Assembly: GCA_944381255.1 (NCBI GenBank)
Contig: CALWKL010000031.1
Coordinates: forward strand, 1 to 6,285
DNA: 6,285 nucleotides
Origin: an uncultured Clostridia bacterium
GTDB lineage: Bacteria; Bacillota; Clostridia; Christensenellales; UBA1242
Reading direction: 5' to 3'
The notes under the pieces are model-generated. The model was not told where the DNA came from, did not search any database, and saw nothing but the letters and a program-made list of their open reading frames with translations. This document shows, piece by piece, positions 1 through 5,813 of this stretch. The number at the start of each line of letters is the position of its first letter. Within the stretch, counting starts at the first letter, position 1. The translations under genes and the position numbers were made by a program.

Positions 1-47
1 GTTCTCAGTCTAGTCCCCAACCCTCCGCAAAGAATTATAACTTGCAT
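1..47 (-). CDS. Sugar-nucleotidyltransferase, N-terminal fragment (5' end only)
   Basis: Only the first 15 codons lie in the window, and the gene continues past the left edge. The peptide reads MQVIILCGGLGTRLR. This is the N-terminal signature of the NTP_transferase family: a beta strand followed by the GG-x-GTR-L nucleotide-binding loop. Such enzymes join a nucleoside triphosphate to a sugar 1-phosphate to make NDP-sugars for cell-surface polysaccharide in the cytoplasm. The Cys before GG resembles glucose-1-phosphate cytidylyltransferases and some sugar-phosphate guanylyltransferases, but 15 residues cannot settle the substrate. The ATG at 47 is preceded by AAAGGAG with 8 nt between AGGAG (56-60) and the start. 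A GTG directly upstream (48-50) is possible but worse spaced. A consensus promoter lies just upstream at 78-107. The family is confident; the exact enzyme is open. Confidence 0.82.
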   Translation of the reverse strand, partial: MQVIILCGGLGTRLR

Positions 48-77
48 CACTACTTCTCCTTTCAAACTAGTGGCTTC

Positions 78-107
78 ATTATATTCAAAATTTTATAAAG
101 TTGTCAA
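78..107 (-). promoter_or_regulatory. Sigma-A type promoter for the left-edge nucleotidyltransferase
   Basis: Reading the minus strand, TTGACA (102-107) and TATAAT (78-83) are both perfect consensus hexamers, separated by 18 nt. Transcription would start near 71, giving a leader of about 24 nt that contains the AGGAG ribosome binding site. The nucleotidyltransferase therefore has its own promoter and need not depend on read-through from the DUF362 gene. Confidence 0.8.
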
Positions 108-656
108 ATAAATTGCATTAGTTTAAATTTATTTTTGACAAAATAGCAAAAATTTTTGTTGTATTCAATATTATTTTTTAAATTTTCACAAAACTTACCA
201 AACCTAATAAAAATTTTAGTGTAATTAAACTATATAATTAAATACAAAAATAAAAAAGTTTTATATGCTTCAAAAATAAATTTAATTAACTTGGTTATTT
301 ACCTTATCAATAGAACAAATATAAATAACTGCACTTTAGCCATTATCTAAATACAATTACTATATTTTGTTATTTTAGTTTTACAAGAGAGTAATCTATA
401 TATCCTAATTTATTAAAACCTATAGTGGTTTATTTAGCATAATACGAACTTACAGACTTAATATTCATTTATTGTTAATTCATATACTATATAAAATATC
501 AAAACTCATATCAAAGCAATACTCTATCTAACTATTTAAAACTAAATTATAAACATTAATATATAAACTAAATTTATGTAAATTAAAAATAAAATAAATA
601 TAATTACAAATACAAGAAAATTAACACTTAGTTGCAAAAATTAGCAATATAATAAC
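108..656. other. AT-rich stretch with no recognisable gene
   Basis: This roughly 550-nt stretch separates two genes transcribed leftward. It is extremely AT-rich (four G/C bases in 541-600) and stop codons are frequent in all frames. I see no start codon with a Shine-Dalgarno sequence that opens a usable frame. No tRNA-like or GC-rich structured element is visible. A TTGACA at 135-140 on the plus strand has no -10 element at the right distance. A hairpin with a 5-bp stem (AAACC 416-420 with GGTTT 427-431) is too weak to name. It could hold an AT-rich upstream activating region or an unrecognised small RNA, but the sequence alone supports neither. Confidence 0.6.
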
Positions 657-685
657 AAAAAAATGCAAGTATATTCCATTTTTTT
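657..685 (-). terminator. Weak AT-rich hairpin after the DUF362 gene
   Basis: The A-run with TG at 657-665 pairs perfectly with CAT plus a T-run at 677-685, giving a 9-bp stem and an 11-nt loop. It begins 5 nt beyond the stop codon of the DUF362 gene. The stem has a single G-C pair, so it is much weaker than the other two terminators in the window. The T-run forms the 3' arm of the hairpin itself. It could end transcription on either strand; position favours the minus strand. Confidence 0.35.
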
Positions 686-690
686 ATATA

Positions 691-1575
691 TTAATCAATA
701 TTAATTAATTCATACTCACGCATTCCGAATCCATGCTTAGCGGCTGATTCGATAGTGTGCAAACCGTTTCTTGACTCTACTCGCTCTATAAAGTGTTGCT
801 TGCCAGCATCATTTGAAGAATAAACCAAATCAATACAAGCTTGGTCAAGTGCTATTGGATCTAGAGATGCCAACATTCCAATATCAGCAAGACACGGGTC
901 TTCTGCAACTGCACAGCAATCACAATCAACCGACATATTGCACATTACATTGATAAAGGCCATATTCCCCTTAAAATAATCCACCACAGCACTAGCAGCA
1001 TCTGCCATAGACTCTAAGAAGCTATCCTGCGCTAATTTTCTATCAAACAACCCTTCTTGCTTTGCAGTTTCTCCACTAGAATGTATCCAAGCCTTACCAG
1101 CAGATGAGGCACAACCTATAGAAAGTTGCTTTAATGCGCCACCAAATCCACCCATCGGGTGCCCTTTAAAATGAGAAATAACTAGAAGTGAATCATATTT
1201 AGCCAAATTCTTACCTACATAATCTTCCTTTAGCACTAGGCCATTTTTTATAGGTAAAATCATATCTGGACCCTCTGCATCCATAATATCAACACTATAA
1301 TATTTAGTCCAGCCATGATTTTTTAACAATTGTTTGTGTTTTTCTGTGGTATTTCTTTCCCCTGGATAAGCAGTATTACATTCCACTATTGTTCCATTTA
1401 CTTTTTCTACTATAGGCTTAAAAAATTCAGGACGCAAATAGTTTTGATTGCCAGCTTCCCCAGAATGAACTTTTACACCGACTTTGCCAGTCAAATTTTC
1501 TCCTAACGCACGATAAAGCGTAACCACCATTTCTGGTGAAATAGTTTTTGTAAAATATACTTTTGATTTACTCAT
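691..1575 (-). CDS. DUF362 domain-containing protein, short form without ferredoxin module
   Basis: This 294-residue cytoplasmic-looking protein has no signal peptide or membrane segment. It matches the DUF362 family through SHFKGHPMGGFGGALKQLS-IGCAS (134-156), the cysteine cluster C218-x-C220-C221-x6-C228, and SLDPIALDQACIDLV (237-251). Family members are often annotated as iron-sulfur proteins because many carry a 4Fe-4S ferredoxin domain. No CxxCxxCxxxC ferredoxin motif is present here, so only the core remains. The reaction is not established. The clustered Cys and His residues (H136, H139, C155, C218-C228) suggest metal or cofactor binding, which is inference. The frame extends 4 codons upstream to a TTG at 1587, but GGAGG (1581-1585) lies 5 nt before the ATG at 1575, which sets the start. 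It appears monocistronic, with a long leader upstream and a weak hairpin downstream. Confidence 0.88.
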   Translation of the reverse strand: MSKSKVYFTKTISPEMVVTLYRALGENLTGKVGVKVHSGEAGNQNYLRPEFFKPIVEKVNGTIVECNTAYPGERNTTEKHKQLLKNHGWTKYYSVDIMDAEGPDMILPIKNGLVLKEDYVGKNLAKYDSLLVISHFKGHPMGGFGGALKQLSIGCASSAGKAWIHSSGETAKQEGLFDRKLAQDSFLESMADAASAVVDYFKGNMAFINVMCNMSVDCDCCAVAEDPCLADIGMLASLDPIALDQACIDLVYSSNDAGKQHFIERVESRNGLHTIESAAKHGFGMREYELINID

Positions 1576-1580
1576 AAACG

Positions 1581-1585
1581 CCTCC
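1581..1585 (-). promoter_or_regulatory. Ribosome binding site deciding the DUF362 start
   Basis: GGAGG on the minus strand sits 5 nt before the ATG at 1575. It overlaps the codons of the longer in-frame TTG start at 1587, so the TTG cannot use it. This fixes the protein at 294 rather than 298 residues. Confidence 0.85.
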
Positions 1586-1820
1586 AAAATTTTTTAAATT
1601 ATTAATAAACATCAAATTTTTCAATTTTTTTGATACTTTTTCGCTATTTTTTTAATACTATGCAAGTACTATGCATTGTTTTTTAGCATTTTTATAATAA
1701 TTTGCAGATATTTTTATATTTTAATAAATTAATTTATTTATAAAATAATTTGTTATTTTTTAATAGCAAATTCTATAGCATAATTCCCCTTTTTAATTTT
1801 ATTTACTAAATTCTACTTAT
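1586..1820 (-). other. Long AT-rich 5' leader of the DUF362 transcript
   Basis: If the promoter at 1827-1856 is used, the mRNA begins near 1820 and carries about 245 nt before the ATG. The stretch is very AT-rich with poly-T and poly-A runs. It lacks the GC-bearing stems of a known riboswitch or T-box, and I see no intrinsic terminator in it. It contains a 9-bp tandem repeat (1656-1675) and a second copy of the -10 region motif TATGCTATA (minus strand, 1774-1782). A nearer, unrecognised promoter could make the real leader shorter. Confidence 0.4.
1656..1675. repeat. 9-bp direct repeat with an 11-bp period
   Basis: TACTATGCA occurs at 1656-1664 and again at 1667-1675, with AG between. The 11-bp period is close to one helical turn, so both copies would face the same side of the DNA. 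It lies about 80 bp upstream of the DUF362 start, inside the predicted leader. It could be a protein-binding site or chance. Confidence 0.6.
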
Positions 1821-1826
1821 ATTTAA

Positions 1827-1856
1827 ATTATAGCATAAAAAATAAAATTATATCAA
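1827..1856 (-). promoter_or_regulatory. Extended -10 promoter for the DUF362 gene
   Basis: On the minus strand TTGATA (1851-1856) and TATAAT (1827-1832) are 18 nt apart. TGC directly before the -10 (1833-1835) gives the extended TGnTATAAT form. It is the best minus-strand promoter between the DUF362 start and the divergent plus-strand gene. The predicted start is near 1820. Confidence 0.65.
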
Positions 1857-1997
1857 GCGATTGCTAAAGGTTATCCAAACTCAATAACTTATTAATTCCC
1901 TAATAATAAAAAATTAAAATAATGAATAAAAACTTCTGTTATAGACATACTAAATTAAAACATAATACATTAATACAAAATTTTTTTAATTTATTGT

Positions 1998-2013
1998 ATT
2001 TTGTTGACAAAAT
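1998..2013. promoter_or_regulatory. 16-bp palindrome over the -35 box, candidate operator
   Basis: ATTTTGTTGACAAAAT is a perfect inverted repeat with 7-bp arms (1998-2004 and 2007-2013) around TG. It contains the whole TTGACA -35 hexamer (2004-2009) of the promoter for the small membrane protein. A protein bound here would block RNA polymerase, so it is placed like a repressor operator. The sequence is AT-rich, so chance is possible, and I recognise no regulator for it. Confidence 0.45.
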
Positions 2014-2032
2014 TAATTATTAGTAATATAAT
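2004..2032 (+). promoter_or_regulatory. Consensus sigma-A promoter for the small membrane protein
   Basis: TTGACA (2004-2009) and TATAAT (2027-2032) are perfect hexamers with the ideal 17-nt spacer. Transcription would start near 2039, leaving a leader of about 18 nt that includes the Shine-Dalgarno AGGAGG (2044-2049). Together these predict strong expression unless the overlapping palindrome is occupied. Confidence 0.85.
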
Positions 2033-2056
2033 AATATATATTCAGGAGGGAATAAA

Positions 2057-2389
2057 ATGGCAGAGAAAAAATCAACTTCATCTAGTAGTTCATCTAGTAG
2101 CAGTTCTAGCAAGAAGAAAACTATGTGGGGACTTAACAAAATCTCATTTTACACAATTTGTGCAGTAGCTATTCTTTACCTAATCGCTATGATTTTGTCA
2201 GCTTGTAATGTATCAGCTGTTGCTGTCGCTGCACTACAAGGTATTGCTACAGCAATTATGATTTGTATAGTAGCAGTACTAGCATGGCGCTATGTAAAGA
2301 ACAAACAAATGGTTTGGAAAGTACTTTATGGTGTATGCTTGTTAGTTGTAATACTTGGTATTATTATTCCACTTGTATTGCAAAATTAG
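2057..2389 (+). CDS. Small three-helix membrane protein with polyserine N-terminus
   Basis: I do not recognise this 110-residue protein. It starts with MAEKKST, then 11 consecutive serines (8-18), then KKKT. The serines use mixed codons (TCA, TCT, AGT, AGC), so this is not a simple trinucleotide slippage tract. Three hydrophobic segments follow: about 30-50, 53-76 and 88-108, separated by a short turn and by the basic stretch WRYVKNK (77-83). The lysines around the serine run suggest a cytoplasmic N-terminus by the positive-inside rule, with a flexible tail before the first helix. Only two residues follow the last helix. The ATG at 2057 has AGGAGG (2044-2049) 7 nt upstream. The gene is monocistronic, with a consensus promoter before it and a strong terminator starting right after the stop. 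Coding is well supported; function is unknown. Confidence 0.85.
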   Translation: MAEKKSTSSSSSSSSSSSKKKTMWGLNKISFYTICAVAILYLIAMILSACNVSAVAVAALQGIATAIMICIVAVLAWRYVKNKQMVWKVLYGVCLLVVILGIIIPLVLQN

Positions 2390-2417
2390 AAAAGTTGAGG
2401 ATATCCTCAACTTTTTT
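2390..2417 (+). terminator. Strong intrinsic terminator of the small membrane protein gene
   Basis: AAAGTTGAGG (2391-2400) pairs perfectly with CCTCAACTTT (2405-2414) around an ATAT loop, followed by a run of six T (2412-2417). It begins directly after the stop codon at 2389. It separates this gene from the convergent exporter gene. Confidence 0.92.
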
Positions 2418-2483
2418 ATTCTCAAAAGGCAAAGTAACAATTTAGCCTCCCTATCTACTTTTACTCTATGTATAATATCTAAT

Positions 2484-2517
2484 AAAAAAATACCCAACTA
2501 ATCTTATTGGGTATTTT
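2484..2517 (-). terminator. Intrinsic terminator of the exporter gene
   Basis: AAAATACCCAA (2487-2497) pairs with TTGGGTATTTT (2507-2517), an 11-bp stem with a 9-nt loop. Read on the minus strand it is followed by a T-run (complement of 2484-2490), 24 nt beyond the exporter stop codon. On the plus strand it is followed by TTTTATTTAT, so it may also back up the upstream terminator for read-through from the left. Confidence 0.85.
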
Positions 2518-2540
2518 ATTTATACTTTAAAATTTCTTAG

Positions 2541-5507
2541 TTACAAATTATCTTTATTTTTCTTTAAATTATCCGCATTATTATCTAGTATAGGCTGAGT
2601 ATTTAATAATTTTTGTTCGCTTTCAATATTAGTATCAGCTGATTTTGTATTAATATTGCTTTCTAACTGCTCGCTATCACTCTCATTTTGTAATTCTCCA
2701 CCTGATTGTGTGTTAGAGTTACCAATCTCTTTTTGGTCTTTTCCAGCATCTAAATTCGTCCTTTCCTGCCCAGATACCGTTACTGCCACTAATTGCTTCT
2801 TTCCATTATAAAAATTAGATTTTAATGTAGTCTTGGCAATTATTTTATCAAACAACAATAGTATTTGAGGCAACACAAACATTACGCAAACCAAACTAAT
2901 CACGGCACCTCTACCTATTAAGCCTCCGATTGATTGTAGCAGTGGTATACTAGATAAAATGTTTATAGAATATGTAGCAACTATCAATATTGAACTTGAT
3001 GTAATAATCGTTGGGAAAGACGAGTTAAGGGCGCTTTTTATCGCATCAACTTTATCTTGAGTTTTTCTAAAGTACACATATCTGTCAGTCATTACTATTG
3101 CATAATCGATTGTCGCACCCATTTGAATAACCATAGCGATAAGGTAGCAAACAAAGAATATACTTTCTCCACAGAAGCTTCCAACAGCTAGACTTATCCA
3201 TATAGCACCTTGTATCAATGCAACCAACAGCACTGGAATACTAATACTGCGCATTAACAACAATACTATCAAGAATACTCCAAGAATTGTTATCAAATCA
3301 GTACGCATACGGTCAGACTGGAATACTTCTACAGTATCTATCAAACTTTGTGTAGCACCCACAATATAGTAGGTTTCATAATTTTCATTAGCATCTAATA
3401 ATTCGTGCACTTTGTTGATTAGCGCCACAGCGTTTTCATCATCAGTTTTTGCATTAATGTTAAACATTAACCTAGAATAATTGTCACTTAGATACATATT
3501 CACTGCTGTCTGTTCATTTGTGTACAACTCACTTACAGTTTGCAAGGTAGCAAGAGCAAGTTTATCCAAAATAGTTTGATTTGAATCATCACGATTTGCC
3601 AAAGCTTGAGCAAGTTGCAACTTTAAGATTGTATCATCATCTGCAGTAGCACCGAAAGTAGCAAATATTTCATCTACCACCTCTTTAGGTAATCCTTGTG
3701 CCATTACCTCAGCCTTAGTCGTGGTACCAAATGGTGCCGAAGCCACTATTTGCTTTATCTGAGTATACGCACTATCATCACTCGCTGTTAAAAGAGCCAA
3801 CCCTTGCATTACTGCATATGCAGGCAGACTATCGCTAACATCAGTAGTTGGGCTTCTCCCTAGTATACTCATATATATAGCTACAAAGGTATTTAAATCT
3901 CCACCGAATTTAGCCTGTGCCACATCATAAGTTAGCATAGTATATAAGCCCACATCTTCTGCAGCCACTATTCCTGCTATTGCTGAATAATCTTGGTCAA
4001 ATATCAACTGTTGCGCATCAAAAGTATCTGTTATCAAATCAGGGTGAGCTTGTATAGTCTCTATCACTTGGTAAAGATATACGCTATCAGTAAGAGGATT
4101 AATATTTTCATCAATATACTGCATTAATCTAACTGTCTGCGACATATCTAGCATAAAATTAGTCGCAATATATTGAGCATTTACACTATCAGCCAATTGC
4201 GTACTAGCGAAGCCAGAAGATACATTGATATATTTTTCGCCATCTATTTCAATACTAGCAATTTCCTCTATTACCCCTCGCTCTGCCTCAAAATTGCCAC
4301 GAGGTAACATAATTATTAGCGGATTTTGGATTCCAAAATTCTGCTCTACTAATTCTGTCTCTTGAGCGAGTTTGCTACCTGGCGCATTATTATTTACATA
4401 GCTAAATGAAACGTTCTGTTGTAAGCATATACTAGTAATTATCAATGCCAACATTATTACCGGCATTACCCATTTTGTTTTACTAGCGAAAGTACCCAGT
4501 TTGTCAAGCTTTGGTAATAAATTCCTGTGCTGTAATTTTGCCAAAGGTTTGTGTAACATTAATATAACAGATGGCATAAGGCATAGTACTGCCAAAATAC
4601 ATATTACTACACCCTTCGCTAGTACTAGCCCCAAATCAAGCCCAATCTTAAAGTCCATCACGCATAGAGCGATTAACCCCACCAACACAGTCAGTGAGCA
4701 AGCAAGAATAGTATTTATAGAGCCAGCTAAAGCCCTTGCCATAGCCTCTTTTGGCGTCCCACCCAAGTCGCTCTCTTCTCGATATCTAGAGCACAGCACA
4801 ATACAATAATCCATAACTATCGCTATTAGCATAATCGAACTAATTGCTTGTGATATAAATGATATTTCGCCCAATATTATATTTGAGCCCATATTTATGA
4901 CTATTGCCGCTCCAATAACTATTAGGTACACCAAAGGCTCTATCCAACTTCGTGAAGTAAACGCAAGGATTACCAGCATAATTGCTACAGCAACTACCAA
5001 AATTATCCATACCTCATTGACTATTGCCATTCTAGAGGATACTGCATCGACCGACTCTCCGCTGAATGCGGTGCTATATCCAGCCTCATCGCACAATTCT
5101 CTCAAGCCTTCTATAGCCTGCTCGGTTTCCTTGTCATAACTACCTTTATCAAAGAATATTTGTATCAAGCCCGCATTTGTTGCAGAATTAAAATATTCGC
5201 TAGTATTATTAAAAATAGCATTAGCTACGCCATCAATTTTCCCCGCCTGTTCTGCTAACGATGCTACCTCTTCGGGCGTGGTATCTTTTACCAAAATATT
5301 AGCAGTACTAGCACTACCAAACTCATCAGTCATTACTTGGAGTGCGATTTTGGTATCCGACCCGTCAGGCAAATACTTGGTCATGTCATAATTGATATTA
5401 ATAAAACTAATGACACAAATACTTGCTATCATCAATGCCAAGAAAAATCCAAAGAAATACCAGCGACCTTTGATAATAAAATTAGCAATTTTTTCGTAAA
5501 CTCCCAT
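2541..5507 (-). CDS. MMPL-family (RND superfamily, HAE3-like) exporter
   Basis: This 988-residue membrane transporter has the duplicated RND plan. It consists of helix 1 (16-37), an outer domain (about 38-164), helices 2-6 (165-317), helix 7 (346-363), a large outer domain (about 364-733), helices 8-12 (735-886) and a polar C-terminal tail. The two halves carry matching motifs: MDYCIVLCSRYREE (232-245) in helix 4 and IDYAIVMTDRY (800-810) in helix 10. Asp233-Tyr234 and Asp801-Tyr802 sit where MMPL proteins place their proton-relay Asp-Tyr pairs. It should therefore be a proton-driven exporter of lipids, amphiphiles or peptides; the substrate cannot be read from sequence. The frame extends six codons to a TTG at 5525, but AGGGG (5515-5519) sits 7 nt before the ATG at 5507. 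The second outer domain and the roughly 100-residue Asn/Ser/Asp/Glu/Lys-rich tail (888-988) are unusually long. It is divergent from the NfeD-like gene. Confidence 0.92.
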   Translation of the reverse strand: MGVYEKIANFIIKGRWYFFGFFLALMIASICVISFININYDMTKYLPDGSDTKIALQVMTDEFGSASTANILVKDTTPEEVASLAEQAGKIDGVANAIFNNTSEYFNSATNAGLIQIFFDKGSYDKETEQAIEGLRELCDEAGYSTAFSGESVDAVSSRMAIVNEVWIILVVAVAIMLVILAFTSRSWIEPLVYLIVIGAAIVINMGSNIILGEISFISQAISSIMLIAIVMDYCIVLCSRYREESDLGGTPKEAMARALAGSINTILACSLTVLVGLIALCVMDFKIGLDLGLVLAKGVVICILAVLCLMPSVILMLHKPLAKLQHRNLLPKLDKLGTFASKTKWVMPVIMLALIITSICLQQNVSFSYVNNNAPGSKLAQETELVEQNFGIQNPLIIMLPRGNFEAERGVIEEIASIEIDGEKYINVSSGFASTQLADSVNAQYIATNFMLDMSQTVRLMQYIDENINPLTDSVYLYQVIETIQAHPDLITDTFDAQQLIFDQDYSAIAGIVAAEDVGLYTMLTYDVAQAKFGGDLNTFVAIYMSILGRSPTTDVSDSLPAYAVMQGLALLTASDDSAYTQIKQIVASAPFGTTTKAEVMAQGLPKEVVDEIFATFGATADDDTILKLQLAQALANRDDSNQTILDKLALATLQTVSELYTNEQTAVNMYLSDNYSRLMFNINAKTDDENAVALINKVHELLDANENYETYYIVGATQSLIDTVEVFQSDRMRTDLITILGVFLIVLLLMRSISIPVLLVALIQGAIWISLAVGSFCGESIFFVCYLIAMVIQMGATIDYAIVMTDRYVYFRKTQDKVDAIKSALNSSFPTIITSSSILIVATYSINILSSIPLLQSIGGLIGRGAVISLVCVMFVLPQILLLFDKIIAKTTLKSNFYNGKKQLVAVTVSGQERTNLDAGKDQKEIGNSNTQSGGELQNESDSEQLESNINTKSADTNIESEQKLLNTQPILDNNADNLKKNKDNL

Positions 5508-5514
5508 TTTGCCA

Positions 5515-5519
5515 CCCCT
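5515..5519 (-). promoter_or_regulatory. Ribosome binding site deciding the exporter start
   Basis: AGGGG, part of AGGGGTGG on the minus strand, lies 7 nt before the ATG at 5507. It falls inside the codons that follow the alternative TTG at 5525, which has only a weak purine stretch upstream. This favours the 988-residue form. Confidence 0.7.
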
Positions 5520-5658
5520 AAACAAAATTTCTCTTAACTAAAAAATAGCACTTTCCATATAGTCGAATTTAGATAGTAATATGAAAGCAAATGCAGTTTT
5601 GTGAAAAAATAGTCTCGAAATACCAAAAAATTTGCACAGCCTCACTTCTACTGCCCTC

Positions 5659-5687
5659 AGTTTAGCATAAATATGTAAAATTTGCAA
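5659..5687 (-). promoter_or_regulatory. Extended -10 promoter for the exporter gene
   Basis: On the minus strand TTGCAA (5682-5687) and TAAACT (5659-5664) are 17 nt apart, with TGC (5665-5667) giving an extended -10. Transcription would begin near 5652, leaving a leader of about 145 nt. Both hexamers deviate from consensus, so activation or moderate expression is plausible. Confidence 0.55.
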
Positions 5688-5713
5688 TAATGAACACAAA
5701 ATTTGTAAAATTT
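5674..5713. repeat. Direct repeat TGTAAAATTT, 30 bp apart
   Basis: TGTAAAATTT occurs at 5674-5683 and again at 5704-5713, exactly 30 bp (about three helical turns) apart. The first copy overlaps the -35 side of the exporter promoter and the second lies inside the 18-bp palindrome. This arrangement could let one regulator bind both copies on the same face of the DNA. Confidence 0.55.
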
Positions 5714-5719
5714 TACAAA
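5702..5719. promoter_or_regulatory. 18-bp perfect palindrome in the divergent intergenic region
   Basis: TTTGTAAAATTTTACAAA is perfectly self-complementary around 5710/5711. A further ACAAA half-site lies at 5696-5700. It is about 15 bp upstream of the exporter -35 and about 45 bp upstream of the -35 of the NfeD-like gene, a position suited to an activator of the exporter or a shared regulator. It has no T-tract of a terminator and no gene ends here. Low sequence complexity leaves room for chance. Confidence 0.5.
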
Positions 5720-5763
5720 ATCATATATTTTGATAAATTTAAAACTCAATAATACTCTTTCTA

Positions 5764-5792
5764 TTGTATTTTAGAATAAAATATTATATAAT
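5764..5792 (+). promoter_or_regulatory. Promoter for the NfeD-like gene
   Basis: TTGTAT (5764-5769, four of six consensus positions) and a perfect TATAAT (5787-5792) are 17 nt apart. Transcription would start near 5799, right at the Shine-Dalgarno AAGGAGG (5799-5805), which makes the leader very short, about 15 nt. Because of that tight spacing, an earlier start is also conceivable. Confidence 0.6.
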
Positions 5793-5813
5793 AAAATGAA
5801 GGAGGATAAATTA

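Noticed and set aside
135..163. Plus-strand TTGACA as a possible promoter pointing into the left gap
   Set aside because: No acceptable -10 hexamer occurs 16-18 nt downstream, and no gene follows on the plus strand before 2057.
1776..1784. Minus-strand mini-frame ATG CTA TAG preceded by GGGG in the DUF362 leader
   Set aside because: Two codons followed by a stop are expected by chance in this AT-rich leader, and the sequence is better explained as a copy of the -10 motif.
1972..2000. AATACAA / TTGTATT inverted repeat just upstream of the small membrane protein promoter
   Set aside because: The arms are 7 bp with a 15-nt AT-only spacer, which is expected by chance in this composition. The 16-bp palindrome next to it is tighter and better placed.
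2078..2110. Polyserine tract as a phase-variable simple repeat
   Set aside because: The codons are a mixture of TCA, TCT, AGT and AGC without a uniform repeat unit long enough for slipped-strand switching.
2263..2445. Second plus-strand frame overlapping the small membrane protein gene
   Set aside because: It is out of frame within a well-supported gene, runs through that gene's terminator hairpin, and lacks a ribosome binding site.
4501..4809. Plus-strand open frame of 102 codons inside the exporter gene
   Set aside because: It is antisense to a continuous, well-supported MMPL reading frame, has no ribosome binding site, and its product resembles no protein I know.
4897..5139. Plus-strand open frame of 80 codons inside the exporter gene
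   Set aside because: It is antisense to helices 2-3 and the adjoining outer domain of the exporter. It has no Shine-Dalgarno sequence, and the Thr/Ile-rich product is typical of the complement of a hydrophobic coding region.
5337..5537. Plus-strand open frame of 66 codons over the start of the exporter gene
   Set aside because: It runs antisense through the exporter start, ribosome binding site and first helix, and has no promoter or ribosome binding site of its own.
5538..5645. Minus-strand 35-codon frame starting at GTG in the exporter leader (possible leader peptide)
   Set aside because: It has no clear Shine-Dalgarno sequence before the GTG and a composition like translated AT-rich spacer. 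No attenuator-like hairpin lies between it and the exporter.
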